Below are positions 19,403 through 31,069 of a stretch of 64,000 bases of DNA, piece by piece (position 1 is the stretch's first letter; every line of letters starts with the position of its first letter). A program made the position numbers and the translations under genes. The notes under the pieces are model-generated. The model was not told the origin of the DNA. It did not search any database and worked only from the letters and a program-made list of their open reading frames with translations. Source of the DNA: Chondrus crispus (lineage: Eukaryota > Rhodophyta > Florideophyceae > Gigartinales > Gigartinaceae); assembly GCF_000350225.1 (NCBI RefSeq), contig NW_005178753.1, positions 124,001 to 188,000 of the forward strand, in the 5' to 3' direction.

Positions 19403-20066
19403 CATGGTTTTTAAGAACAAGGGACGCAATTACCCGATTAAGGGTACACCTGATGATGTTGCTGGTGTTGCGTATCGCACAGGGCCGAAGGCGTGGATTG
19501 ATACAACAGTGTTGCCTCAGTGGCTCCCAGAACAGAAGGTGGTGTGGCCGCTTCCACATCAGAGGCAGCGCACGGTGTTCCTGGACAATTGCAGTGGCCA
19601 TAATCAGACGAACGCACAATTAGAAACTTTGAGAGAGATTAACACGGAACTGCGCTATTTCCCACCGAACGCAACGCACCTGTTGCAACCATGCGACTCG
19701 TTTATTATCCAAAAAATCAAAGTTGAATGGCAGTCGCTCTGGGAGGAGTACAAGATGAATCAAATCATGAACAACCAGTGGACGGATGCATAGGGGAGGA
19801 TCAAGAACCCAGGAAAGCATTTTTTCCTGGAGCTGGCCAAGAAGGCTACGGATCGTTTCAACAGGCAACGCGATGAGAACGGGATATCGTACGCTCGAAA
19901 GGCCATGATTATGTGTGGCCTGGCCCTCAACACAAACGGACAGTGGGAAGAGAAGCAGTTAACCCCTAAACTGCAAAACATTATACGAAAACATCGTCGT
20001 TACTTCGACGGGGAGGCAGTCCACCCCGATCAGGAAGACGCTGTGACCTCCTCCAATTTTGATTAA
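19403..20066 (+). pseudogene. pogo-like transposase, right half
   Basis: From 19404 the frame reads MVFKNKGRNYPIKGTPDDV, then VFLDNCSGHN (catalytic Asp), LRYFPPNATHLLQPCDSF (catalytic Asp 36 residues further) and, after one in-frame TAG at 19791-19793, a C-terminal tail SYARKAMIMCGLALNTNGQW ending at 20066. This is the DDE core and tail of a pogo/Tigger-like transposase, which cuts and pastes elements into TA sites. It continues the half at 1-154 directly. Related C-terminal tails occur at 20702-20877 and 46085-46230. Confidence 0.8.
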
Positions 20067-20300
20067 TACACGTGTACCTTTAGAATTGTGACACTAAAAG
20101 CGTGCAAAACAATAGTGTCAGTGACAGTATTTACAGTTTCCCCTAAATTAGTGCGACTACGGTTATAGTGTCACTGACAGTATTTGTTGTGCCAGCAGAT
20201 TAGAATACATCACTGAATTAGTGTCAGTGACACCAATTACGGTAGCTGGGTGTACAGTAAAGAGGATCAGGTGATCGAACACTATATCTGGTAGGATCCT
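20067..20300. repeat. 3' subterminal region of the pogo-like element
   Basis: Three copies of a TAGTGTCA-TGACA motif (near 20121, 20176 and 20220) follow the transposase stop. TGTCAGTGACA is itself palindromic. Such arrays are typical transposase-binding sites near a pogo-type end. The element probably ends around the GGGTGTA near 20250. Confidence 0.5.
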
Positions 20301-21118
20301 TGACGGTTCCCATCTAGTTCGCTAAGTCTGGTACCTGCACCCTTCGTCGTCATCCTTTTTCTTGTTTTTCCTTTACTTTTCAGCCAATTTTCTACGTTTC
20401 TACGCTACGCTTCTTCATCCTTCTTCCTTCTTTTTCCTTGTTTCGTTCTTCTTCGACGCTGTCGATAGCGGTCCGCGATACAGCTGCGACACACACACAC
20501 TCCTTCTAGTTACTCGATCTCGAGTACCCCTTCACGCGCTGACCGCGACTCTACCCGCGATTCTGGCGTTTTCCCTGAGCTACCACGGACAGAGGGTCCC
20601 GAACACCGTTGTGGTGATTGGACATAACGCTTTAACTAGAGCGAGATATGCGCCCTCGTCGGCGAGTGTGTCCACTGCGCTGCAAGCGACGTAAATGGGA
20701 TGCGTGATGCGGACAGAGTGAGATACGCTCGAAAGGCTATGATCCGCACCGGGATTGCTTGCAATATCAACGGGCAATGGGAGGAAGCCGAGCTGTTTCC
20801 AAAATAGTAAGGGATATTGCAGAAATATAGGAATCATTTTGATGGCGCTCCCGTTGTTGATGGTGATGATGAGTAGAAATGTGCTGATCTGGTCACATGG
20901 ACGGGATCTGGTTGGGCAATAGCTTGTTTTGAAAATAGTGTAGTCTTCACTAATATGTTCATTGACAATTAGTCTGGTATATTATGGGTTATGTTGTGAT
21001 GCATATAGTGCGGATAATGTATTAGTACAGTCTGCATTATTATATGTGAGGATGAAAATATATCTGAGACAATTTACAGTGAGGCCTAGACTAATTGCGA
21101 TGTTTGGGTGTAGCTAGC
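20301..21118 (+). mobile_element. Second, internally deleted pogo-like copy
   Basis: A C/T-rich presumed 5' part (20340-20540) leads into a transposase tail at 20702-20877. It reads RYARKAMIRTGIACNINGQW, then two consecutive stops, then NHFDGAP, closely matching the tail of the pogo-like gene at 19403-20066. The catalytic core is absent. An ending GGGTGTA near 21108 resembles the end of the neighbouring copy. Borders are approximate. Confidence 0.5.
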
Positions 21119-22013
21119 ACGCGTGTACAGTAGCGTACGTGTCTTCCGTGCGGTAGGTCGTAGCTACTACGTGTGATATATATAATATATATATATATTA
21201 TATATAGTATAGTAGCGCACACGTGTAACGGCCGGGCCCGTACGGGGGTTAGTAATTGTGGCGCTAGTATTCTAATTGTGTCCAGTACCTGGCATACACT
21301 AAGCGGCAAGTACAATACTGGGACAGTTGTGCGAGGCGTATTCTCTGTGGGGTTAAGACCTGACACCCGTCCCTCACAGTAAACTGGGACAAACACGCCC
21401 CCGTCCCTTTTGCGCCTATCTACGACCGTTCGGTTAGTTCATTCGCGCGGGCTTCTAACCCGGTACCGGTTCCCTCCGTACACGCGGGATGGAGCGACTG
21501 CGCGTAACCGGCCACGTGTACCACTCTCTTTTCGCGAGCTGGTCCGTATCGGTCTATTCGCGCGACACGCGTCCGCGTCCCGTGCTCCCTCGGCGAAAAC
21601 CTCCGCCTCTCACTCAAACGAGGGACGAGAGGAGTAATCGCACACCGCGCACGCCGACCTGCCCCTGTGCAAGGGCCAGTGGGTCCTCGTGCGCGCGCCG
21701 CCCCAGACCTTCCACCTCATCCCCCGATCCCTGTCTCCGGCCGGCAGCACGCACCACCTCACCGACCGTTACCCCGCTCACTCGGCCCACAAATTCCGCG
21801 TGTGGGCCAGCATCGACCGCGCCAGCCGCCTTCTTGCCAAGCCCGTCGCGCTGCACGCATCTCGCCCAGCGTTAGGTAACTAGCCGCTCGGGATCGCTTG
21901 CATGCACGTATCCGTGCTGCACGAGACCGACACCGCCTTCGTTTGCATCACCGCTATGAACGCTACGGCCAACACCTTGCTCTTCATCGTCCCGCCGTAC
22001 ATCAATTTCAACC
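21119..22013. other. No gene; AT-rich hairpin and GC-rich decayed coding-like stretch
   Basis: An alternating TA run (21175-21210) forms a hairpin. From about 21580 to 22010 base composition becomes GC-rich with C-ended codons in a plus frame (KFRVWASIDRASRLLAKPVA), ending at a stop near 21883. A second short open stretch (MHVSVLHETDTAFVCITAMN) starts at 21903. This looks like the remains of a coding sequence, but the family is not recognised. Confidence 0.35.
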
Positions 22014-22061
22014 TTTCAAAATATCTGAGAAGCTAGTGGGAGCCTCTCAGATATTTTGAAA
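22014..22061. repeat. Inverted repeat, 21-bp arms, 6-bp loop
   Basis: TTTCAAAATATCTGAGAAGCT and its complement differ at one base. The hairpin sits at the edge between the GC-rich decayed stretch and unrelated DNA. It could be a terminator-like structure, the remnant of a small transposon with long ends, or an insertion scar. Confidence 0.8.
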
Positions 22062-22369
22062 CAGCAAATGATGAGTTTCGACGCTCAGATTTGGCATGTA
22101 CGTATTGTGTATCTGGTTGATGCCCACCAACCTGGTTCTCAAATTGAAGAGCACAATGGCAAGACGAAGAATGATCTTCCCCTCGCTACGCTCCTCGTAG
22201 AAATACCGATCCTTCAATCTCGGAAAAGAGCTTTGGAATGCTCATCCTCCACTCCGATGCTTGCCTGGCAGACGTTATTTGCCGGGCCCTCTGATGAACA
22301 CTGATGACGAACACTACGGTCACCGCTCATTGGTATATCTGGTGTAGATTTAATAAAGAAAGGTTAGTC

Positions 22370-22700
22370 TCTCTTACTAAATCCAAAATCTCCAACACAC
22401 GTAGCCCCATGATTTTGGAAAGTTTCCTCAAGTTTATGATACATGTTGCGCCACTCCGCAATTACCGAGTCATGTAGATTACCGGGAGAATTATACGCTG
22501 CCGTGATCACTACGCCAGAAAGCACAAAAACGAGTTCGTTTCCGACGCAGTGATCATGTTGCCACCTGTTGTAAAGCATGTTCTGAATAACAGCGCTCCT
22601 GTTCTCGTGCAGATAAAGCTTCAGAACATCCGCCACAGCGAAAAAATGTAATGGTAGGTTCGGAGGGGCAAGGGAAAGAAGGAAGGCAGGTTGATGTGTG
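22370..22700 (-). pseudogene. Fragment of a DDE transposase (Harbinger/DDE_4-like)
   Basis: The minus frame reads QNMLYNRWQHDHCVGNELVF, VVITAAYNSPGNLHDSVIAEW and GATCVGDFGFSKRD. The order N-Y-N-W-H, G-HDS, D-FS resembles the catalytic region of PIF/Harbinger-type DDE transposases seen in plants, algae and oomycetes. Both ends of the domain are missing, so it is a dead fragment. Confidence 0.5.
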
Positions 22701-22750
22701 TGAGTGAAGGAGTTGGTGCCGAGGTTTACTTTGAAGCCGTTTTCCTGCAA

Positions 22751-24830
22751 TACTTATACACTTGGAGTGCTACACTATCGCTCTACTCCGACCCCCAGTA
22801 AACCATACTCTACTGTGCGCGACCAAGCGCGGTCCTCTTGTGGCCCGACCATACTGTTCGATTTCCACCTTACGAATCGATTCGTAACTATTAGCTCACA
22901 ACTATTTCTACACATTCCAAATGACTGTAAACCATGGCCCTATGCATGCAACTGTTTCACACCTTACTAATCTGCATCCAGTTATGCCAGACTTCATTGT
23001 TGTGCAACGAACAACTTGGCACTTGTCTATTTCCAACAACGCAAACGTCTTTCATATCACAATCGCCATACGTATCCTTGTTTCTCACCTTACTAATTTC
23101 GCCAAGCACTGTCAGATAATTATGGCAAGTTATAACAATGTGCATCCAGACTTTCTACACAACTCACATGAGAATACATGTAAATCACACGAGTACTGTC
23201 ATGAACTTGCATCCAACGGCGCACCATGACGAGAGCACAGTGCAACGGCGCGTGCTCACGCAAGACTCGCATACAGCGTGACGCGTACACGGAATAATCG
23301 CACAACTGTATTCCTCTCGCGAGAAGTACTTGTTGTACTTTTTGATTCACATGTACTGTACTCGGACACGCGCAGGATCGCAAACAGTCTGACACTGTAA
23401 AACTGTAAACCCTCATGTGCATACACCTGGATGCGTGTACATGTGTACGTACACGAATCCACCTGGCGACGTGTACATGTGTACACGGCATACATGTGTC
23501 CCGCCCGGGGGCCCCATGCAATTACCCATTACAACCATGGCAAACCACTTGGAACCCCCAAAACAACGTAATTATGGCTTATACAGGCCATTTAAAGTAC
23601 ATCACAAGGCCAATGACGCACACGTGGACAACGCTCGACCAATACATTTGCAGCATTAGACCTGAGGGCCAATAGAATTGCAGTATTTCCTGTGTAGTCT
23701 ATAGTGCTACGGGCCAAGGTTCCACTTGGCAAAACTATGCAAATTTGCATGACCCTCCGAGAGGCCACTTTCGTCCCCGGAACCCCAAAATCTGGGATTT
23801 TACACGTGTCATGTCGTGATATGGGTAAGAGCGCCCGGACCGTGCAGTCATGTACACGTGTCACTCAATTTTGACCTTTTCAGATAACAGCATGTGGTCG
23901 CACATTTTCAATAGATATGGGGTGAGGGTCCGGACCGTCGAGTCATGTACACGTGTCGCTCGATTCTGCACTCTCCAGATAACAGCATGTGGTCGCACAT
24001 TTTCAATAAAATGTTGGAGAAGAAAGTACTTTGCAGAAATGGCTCCTTTAAAATGCCGAATTTATTGGGCCGTGGGAATTATAGTGGTAGCTTTAGGATT
24101 GGAATTGAGCACGAGCCTCAAAAATCGGCAAACAAATCGTTAATATATATTGAGCAGAAAGATGCAGTTATGCATGACAGCATTGAAAAGACCATACTCG
24201 ATCCCCTTGTTCTGTGCCACAAAGCGTGAAAGCTAGCCATTGTACAGCCGATGTCTAAAGTGGTCTTCATCTTCGCGTGCGCAATCGTGATATGACGCGA
24301 ATAAATCCATCCGAGATGTACAGTGTGAAGCGTAGATATAGGGGTTCAAACAGGGGAAGAAGATAGCGAAAGGAAGAATGATCGAATCTGCAAAATGTGA
24401 TTAGCGATTGATCACATTCTCAACCAAAAAGAACGGCAAAAAGAGATGTGGAGGGGCGTTGCAATGCACTTCTATTAATTCGCCTGTCTCGGCGTCTTCT
24501 CCCTTCGGGATTGAGTTGGACTCGAAAAGTGATGGTGCGTTGCCGTTTTGCGTGTTGGAACAGCACAATAAGGAGGAGAATTTTCATTTGGGTAGCATAG
24601 GATAGGGCGGTGAAGGACGTAATGCCATCCATCCGCCGAGGTGGTGAGACCTCACTGAGAGCATCTCCACCGCGCAGGCAAATTGTTTCTATATTCGGAC
24701 ACTTGTCAGGATCCTACGTGGGCATTGGTTTTTGGCAATCCGTTCGCAAAAGTTCCACAAATCGTCATGTACAAATCGCGTCGCGGTCTCCACCGCGCGC
24801 ACTGCGCAACTCAACCATTTACGAATTTTA
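22751..24830. other. No gene seen; degenerate repeats
   Basis: The stretch contains GTGTACATGTGTACAC-type dyads (about 23435-23500) and a two-copy tandem duplication of about 95 bp starting at 23846 and 23941, in which AGTCATGTACACGTGTC and GATAACAGCATGTGGTCGCA recur. Open frames lack any recognisable domain. Confidence 0.5.
23846..24032. repeat. Two-copy tandem duplication, ~95-bp unit
   Basis: Both copies open with AGTCATGTACACGTGTC and later share GATAACAGCATGTGGTCGCA and ACATTTTCAATA. A few mismatches separate them. Function unknown. Confidence 0.75.
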
Positions 24831-26183
24831 ATGGAGGCTGTCAACGAGCTGGAGCCGCTCGAGCAAGTCGAGGGCGGTGATGAAGCCCATGACAATAGCA
24901 TGGGTGAGCAACTTGCGGACAGCGACGACGACGAGCTGCCCTTCCTACTCCACGACGAGGATATGGACAAGGAGTGTGGCTATGGATTTGAAGACATGTT
25001 GCATGATGGATCTACTGCGGGCAAGTCCTGTAATAAAGCACGCAATTTCGATACCGCCATGACGCGAATGAGGAAATTGTACTTTGGATACGCGGTGAGG
25101 CCTCCAGTTTACAACGAGACTGATTTTTCCAGGAGATTTGGCGTTGCTCGCGTCGTTTTCAACCTCGTATACTCCGAGCTTGAGAATCGAGCGAATTATT
25201 TTCACAAGGTTGACGCGTTGGGCAGAGGCACAGTCCACCCACTGCAGCGTATTATTGGCGCATTTGGCATCCTTCGATAAGAAATTGCGTACGATGCCGT
25301 TGACGAACTCGTTGATGTTTCAGAGTAGACGATGGAGAAGACTGTGACTGACTTCTGTACAGCTATCGTAGATTTCTTTGGGACAGAATATCTACATGAA
25401 CTTACGGAGGACGGTATGAGAAGAATACTTGCCGTGAATGAATCGCGGGGGTTTCCGGGATGCCTTTGCAGAATTGACTGCCAACATTGGCCTTGGAAGA
25501 GCTGACTTGTGGATGGGCTAGGCAGTTCAAGGGAAGAGAAAAGAAGCCTACGGTAGTCATGGAGGCTATTGGTGACGGGGAGCTGCGCTTCTGGCATACA
25601 TCTGTTGGTCATCCAGGATGCATGAACGATCTGAACGTTGCCGACAAATCACAAACAATGCAGAGAATTCTCTCTGGGGAGTTTCCACCACGAATTCTAT
25701 ATATTATTACTGGAAATGTGCGGGACGCCCCACTATCTAGCGGATGGCATATATCCGCCATGGGCTCTCTTCGTAAAGAGTTCCAAAAACGCAACAGATC
25801 GTCAGGTGACAACATTTTCAAGACAGCAAGAGGCTGTCCGAAAGGATTTGGAGCGTGTGTTCGGTGTGCTTATGTCCAATTGGCATGTTCTCGAAAGACC
25901 TTGCAGAATGTGGTACAATAAGAATGCAATGACTATGTTGCAGGCTTCTATTGTTTTACATAATATGAACCGAGAAGCGCGTCTTGATGGATACGACGTA
26001 CCTTTAGATGAGTGGGCTGTGTCCAGAGGGGATCTGCACAAGGCTATTCAATTCTCTCGTAACAAAAGGGGGCACTTCAAGTGCGAAACGAGCTGGACGG
26101 CAGCTCCAGGTACTTGGGCAGCTCTTGCGTCTCAACGTCAAATGGAGTCAGAAGATGGTACTAAGTATGACCAGCCTAGATAA
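24831..26183 (+). pseudogene. PIF/Harbinger-type transposase, decayed
   Basis: The start MEAVNELEPLEQ is followed by an acidic region, then YFGYAVRPPVYNETDFSRRF and an HTH-like segment. CRIDCQHWPWK (first Asp, ~25470), GHPGCMNDLNV (second Asp, ~25605-25635) and RKDLERVFGVLMSNW (Glu, ~25835-25880) give the DDE triad of plant-type Harbinger elements. In-frame stops occur at 25278-25280, ~25333 and ~25501, and the frame shifts after the first catalytic region and back again before the last, so it is inactive. Harbinger elements normally need a separate Myb/SANT protein; a decayed gene of that type lies at 27614-29582, though whether the two came from one element is unknown. Confidence 0.8.
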
Positions 26184-27613
26184 TATCTCATTCAACACAT
26201 TTGGCTGTGGCGGAAGGCAAAACTTGCTGTGACATCGCTTGAATAAACGAATTTTTCTTTTTATTGCTTCCAACCTATTGTTGCTGCCATCATGATGGAT
26301 GCAACCAGATCAGTACAATTCGCACTGAACTTCTTCTAGCAAGAGATATTTAACGTGTTCATCTGCAGATTGAAGGGGTGACCCCACAGCTACGAACAGC
26401 CCGCATGCAGCACTATTTCTGTCTTCACCGTTCCACTTCACGCTGCTAAGGGTTAGAAAATTGATCAGGTGCAGGACGGCCGGAGGCCAAGTTGTTGGAG
26501 TGGAAGAAAAATCTCAGGCAGTTGATCTAGGTTATAGCTTCGAACGGCGTGTCGAGCGAATGTCTAGAGGGGCCCGAATAGTCAGCCTTCGAGTGCAGGA
26601 CTCCATGACGCAACAAGTGCTGCGACTAAAAGACCTATGCAGTTGCACGCGAGTGGTTCTAGTCGCCGGAACCGGGGATAAAGTGCTAGACATCATGGCA
26701 CATGCATAGGCTGTGAAGAGTGGCTTGTCACAGTCAAACCATATTATTTTACCCTACATTCTGAGTCCAACAAACGCCTCGGAGGGGTGAATGAGGTCGT
26801 AGAGAATGCCACTGTATGCACAAGACGAATGGAACAAGTGGTTTGATAGCGAGCGTCATGTGGTAGGGGTCGTTTGGGGGCAACGGCGGAGGACGTGCTC
26901 GGGTTGATTGTTAGGCTTGATGACAAAGTAGGCACACGTTCTGCAGGAACACCGGCTTGGCAGAATCTAATCGTAGAGATCACGAAGATGCCCGCAAGAG
27001 ACCAATACGGAAAACCGTAAGGGCCTTCTATGTTCAGATGTAAGTTACATCTGAACATAGAAGGCCCTTACGGATTTCATTGAATGTATACAAAGGGACG
27101 TATGAAGCAAAGCTGTCGTTCTTTTGCGGTTCCTTTACAAACCCATATGCAAACAAATTTAATGGAGGTGCGTATCGGAGAGAGGCTGCAAAAGAGCTGA
27201 GCTGCAGCGGGATTTAAAGTACAATGTAGGGGCGTGAAGCTGAAAGCATGGACCGCATTGCACGGTATTGGACTGATCGGTCGTCATGCCTAGGGATGCA
27301 ACAAAAAAAATCATGTTTCAGGCCGTGACTTCAAGAAGGGAAAAGGGTATCCAGGAACACCACACAGAGCAGTTTAACATCATAATCTATGATTTACAGG
27401 TAGTTAATTACTTGACTTGGACCTCCGCATCGAGATGCTATTACTGTGTCCCGAATCGGAGTCTGTAAAAAGAGTACAGTGCAATTCAAGTTGTAATTAT
27501 AATCATGTTTATGAAGTGAACCATTCTGTGAGGTGGTGCGAAGCATCTATTTACTTGTGTCTGCTAATCCAAACCCTCCTTACCACTAAAGTAGTAGCGG
27601 ATGTCCTGTAAAA
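26184..27613. other. No gene seen; contains a long perfect palindrome
   Basis: Short frames (for example 26461-26709) have no recognisable domain. A 59-bp palindrome lies at 27015-27073. The 3' end of the Harbinger element presumably lies in the first few hundred bases, but no terminal repeat was identified. Confidence 0.45.
27015..27073. repeat. Palindrome with 29-bp arms and a 1-nt centre
   Basis: The arm opening CCGTAAGGGCCTTCTATG is followed after one base by its exact reverse complement. There are no mismatches over 29 pairs. Such a perfect structure is either very recent or maintained; it may be two ends of a small transposon joined head to head. Confidence 0.9.
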
Positions 27614-28100
27614 TCACGCAAATTTGTTGTTATGCTCAACATTGTACGCGTTCTCCTCGTCATGCGTGCTTGAAAGGTTATGCCGTGAGCTTTCAGTCTC
27701 AGTTGCAGGAACTATTCCGGAAGTTCTCGGACAAGCAGAACCAAAATGGTCCGCGGCGTTGCGCGCAGCATCAGCAATCAGCTTGTGCTTCTGGCAAATG
27801 CGGCGAAGAAATGAATCTTCGACAATGGCGTCCTCAGCCGTATCATTTCCTAGACGCATTCCGAAGGACTTAAGCGCGTTGGACTCCTCCATTGCAGAGC
27901 TCTTCTTCATGCTCTCTCCGATGGACTGTAACGTCATTTGCCTCTTTTTCTCACGTAAGGCCCGCTCGACCCGATCTTTGGCAGCCTTCCTTCCCCTATG
28001 ACCCCCCGTTGCTGCACGCAAACGGGGGGCTATACTCGGTACCGGCTCGTCTGTGATATTATCATCATTTTACAGGTCTCCTTCTAAAACTTCTGCGATG
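27614..28100 (-). pseudogene. Myb/SANT-like Harbinger accessory protein, C-terminal part
   Basis: The minus frame reads NDDNITDEPVPSIAP, then GGHRGRKAAKDRVERALREK and a helical region QSIGESMKKSSAMEESNALK. This basic-helical layout is typical of the C-terminal half of Myb/SANT-like (NAM-associated) proteins that partner Harbinger transposases. The N-terminal half lies at 29106-29582 on the same strand, separated by a 0.9-kb repeat with a GATTC duplication. Confidence 0.5.
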
Positions 28101-28138
28101 ACCCGTAAATTATGACCTTTATTGATAGCCACTGATTC

Positions 28139-29051
28139 TGGTGCAATGCGCCGGGTAGGCAGTGGACATGGTCGAAGATTTTCACGGCCCGAAAGCAAAC
28201 AACCAAACGAAACGACCAAAGCAGCCGGCGGCGCAATGCCACGGAGTGCTCGGAGCTCCCTTTCTCTTTATGCGGGCTTGCGATCCGCCGTAGCTCGAAT
28301 CCCTAAAAGGGGGGGCAAAGGAAGAAAAGCCCGGCCCGCGATTATAGGTGTGGTAAAGACTTGAAAAGGCAAATGCTCGACGAGTGCGGGGGCGTCTAGG
28401 CAGACCGAACCGGCTGGGTCGTAAATCCCATGCTCGTGGAGCGCCTTGATACCTCATACCCTTGATAAGGTCTTCGACAGGGACGTCGCAACGTAGCCCG
28501 TCGGGAAAGGAGAAAATGTAGCAGCGCTACACCGTCGTACTGCCCGATGGCAAAGTACCAACAACGGATCGGTCGGAACCAGATTCCGATAGAACCAACT
28601 CTGAGGAAAGCACCACTGGTGCACCAACACAGAAGCCTGATGGCTAATGACGTCACGTTGCGGATCGCAATCGTACAAGGTGGGACCAACTCAAGATTAA
28701 GGGAAATTAGGATAGAGAAGTAAAGGATAGGGAAATAAAGGAAAAAGGAAGGGGACGCCGGAGCGCTGAAGGATGCCGTAGGGTTAGGTAAAAGGGAGCG
28801 TCCTGGTAGAGACGGACTTCGACCAAGGCGACATTGAACTCCGGCAACTCGGGTTACCTTTACTGACTTGGTGGCCAGTGGGCTAAGGTATGTATCGCCC
28901 CGCCGGAGCCACTGGTAACTCCCGGGGCTAGATCCTAGATCTAATCTAGTGTCAGCCAAATTAATACTGACTAATTTACTAAATAAAATTAATAATTAAA
29001 ATATAAACTGTGAAAATATTCACACGTGTGTCCCCCAATCCCGGACTACAG
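28139..29051. mobile_element. 0.9-kb dispersed repeat (probable solo LTR), copy A
   Basis: A fossil insertion, flanked by GATTC at 28134-28138 and 29052-29056. It begins with TG and ends near CA, as LTRs do. It is related along its length to 32577-33465. It splits a Myb/SANT-like gene. There is no coding capacity of its own. It differs from copy B at many positions, so the family is not very young. Confidence 0.6.
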
Positions 29052-29105
29052 GATTCACATTCCAACTTAGGTTCTTTTCCCTTCACCGCCTTGTAGAGCC
29101 CCATA

Positions 29106-29582
29106 TTACACTACACTGATGCATGGTTGTAAATATTTAAACAAAACTTCCGCGTCTTCCTTCTGTAATGTTTTGCAGACCACAGAGTACTGGCACTTGG
29201 TTGTATCGAATTCCTTGAAGTTATGCATGTCGTTTTCGCCGAAGTCGGGAGAGGTCGGCTTGAGCTTCTTGAGACGTAGTGCCAGTGCCATGCAGAACAT
29301 ATTTTCCTCGTCCACACCGGTCGGACGGAATCCGTAAATTGTGTGTATGCTTTTTCCGACCTTTGGTACATCCCTCGCCATCTCATCCAAGCGCGACCTC
29401 AAGCGCTTCAGGTCGCGGTCTTCATAAAGACTGTTGAAAGCAACAAAAGACTTTTGAAGCGCAGTGCGAAAGCGCTCACTCGTCTCGTGGATTCCGGTAA
29501 CGGAATTCTCAGATGTCGCCACCCACGCCTGTGCCAGATGGTCGAGTTCAGTCAGCCCCCATCCACGCCCGCGAACTACCAT
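29106..29582 (-). pseudogene. Myb/SANT-like Harbinger accessory protein, N-terminal part
   Basis: A 158-residue minus-strand frame: VVRGRGWGLTELDHLAQAWV, then SENSVTGIHETSERFRTALQ. A tryptophan-centred helix, a W-V-S-x-N-P-V-x-G-type segment and a second helix are the hallmark of Myb/SANT-like trihelix domains in proteins encoded by, or domesticated from, Harbinger elements. They bind transposon ends and guide the transposase to the nucleus. The C-terminal half follows at 27614-28100 after an inserted repeat. Split by that insertion, it is probably a pseudogene. Confidence 0.55.
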
Positions 29583-30091
29583 AACAAATGAGTACTAAAT
29601 CGCGTACAATGTTTACGGATAGGTGAATGCGGGTATGTGTGGTGCGATCGTAGACTCTCCACTGCTCATTTCGGATGCTCAGACGTTTTGGCGGGCCAAG
29701 TGTACCCATAGCTTCCCACCTTCTTTCAGTTTCGGTGTCTAAAAGTAACAAAAAATCAGCCCGTTCAAGCTGAATAATGTTGCCAAAAAATGGGATTTGT
29801 GACGTGAAGCGCAACATAATCAAAAATTATGTGTGCCCTCACGACACAAATTCTATTTATCATAGGATTTGTGAAACATATTTGTGCACAGATTTGTACG
29901 GTGGAGACCAAAATCAAGCGTCGGTTGCCATATTTTAGAAATGGCCACAATTTGCCTGCGCGGTGGAGATGCTCTCAGGGTGTATAGGCATTACGCATGT
30001 CTTACACAAATATTTGAGGCACACGCATTTCCATGCCAGTTCACAAAAATATGATACACATACAGAAAGGAATTTGGTTAGCGGTGCGCAG
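29583..30091. other. No gene seen
   Basis: AT-rich interval between the Myb/SANT-like fragment and the LTR retrotransposon. Short frames have no recognisable domain and no repeat structure stood out. Confidence 0.5.
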
Positions 30092-31069
30092 GGTTAATAA
30101 AATGGACAGAGTGACCTACTTGTGTTGAATGGGTTTTGCAAAGCGGGTCTTAAGTTGGACACAATTGGGGTTGCAGGTTGGGTGGCTCTCATCGTTAGTG
30201 AGTGGTTGTGCCTGCCCCCTTTTGCTTTCCCCGTCCGAACTCCGCGCCTTTTATAGAAATCGTAGCTGAAACTTAGAACAATACTGTTGCGCTTCAGTAC
30301 ACGTGTCGGAAGCTCTCTGAAAGGGCGGCAATGCCTGCGAAAGGAAATAAGCGTGGTCACGGACGAGCACCGGCCAACGGGGGAATTGCGCCTGGAAGTA
30401 GGGAGCGGAGCCGCGGGGAGGACGCGAAGAGAAAGGGCGGGGACTGTGCGAAGGGGAAAAGGGGCGCAGGGGGGTCACGTGTGGGGCCAGGGGGTCGCGG
30501 GGGATGGGAGACGGAGCGGGGGGGACAGCGTTCCGAGCGCTTGAGGTGGCGAGAGGGCGCAGAGTTGGTAGCATAAAAGGAACCCGTGGCGGCAGGGGGG
30601 ACGAGAAAAAGGAAAAGGGCATCAAGTGAATTGGAGAGGCCGAGATCAGGTGGATTCCTGAGAAGTCGAGTGGATTCTCGACGAGCGGAGGCTTGCACCG
30701 GGTGGATTCCCGCCAACGGCCTCTGGCCACCAAATAAAACTTGATTTAACGGTGCCCAAGGGACCGGGCACAAAAATACAGTACATGCTAGACTACAATA
30801 AACTATGCATTCATTCTATTACTTGTCTCCATAAAATCGCTTACGTCCTTCGCTTTCAGTCTCCCCGACCATCCTCTTTATTACTACTGGATACTGTACT
30901 CCTCCTTCGACATGTCTTTTAGGTATGGCATAGAAATTATAGAGTAGTTCTATGCCATCCTTTTAAAGAATGGAGGAGTCAGTCCATTCGGGAAGGACAC
31001 GCCCAGTATGTTTAAACAAAGTAAAATTAGAAAGATATACATACTGTGCTTGTCCTTCAACCGTTACAA
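30092..31069 (-). repeat. 3' LTR of the Ty3/gypsy fossil (contains an insertion)
   Basis: Matches the other LTR (37344-37816) over its outer parts, from GGTTAATAAAATGG to CCGTTACAA. The extra length is due to a 490-bp insertion (30285-30774). No clear target duplication was found around the whole element. Confidence 0.8.
30285..30774 (-). mobile_element. 490-bp insertion in the 3' LTR (probable solo LTR of another family)
   Basis: Absent from the other LTR. On the minus strand it starts TGTGCCCGG and ends GCGCAACA, the TG...CA boundary of LTRs. Flanking AATAC is present on both sides (30280-30284 and 30775-30779). It is GC-rich with G-runs. It inserted after the host retrotransposon did. Confidence 0.55.

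Noticed and set aside
22921-23229. Open frame of 102 codons
   Set aside because: Low-complexity composition, no domain, overlapping alternative frames of similar length. No support as a gene.
30251-30773. Overlapping open frames in the GC-rich insertion of the 3' LTR
   Set aside because: They lie wholly within a non-coding LTR-like insertion with G-runs. No domain.
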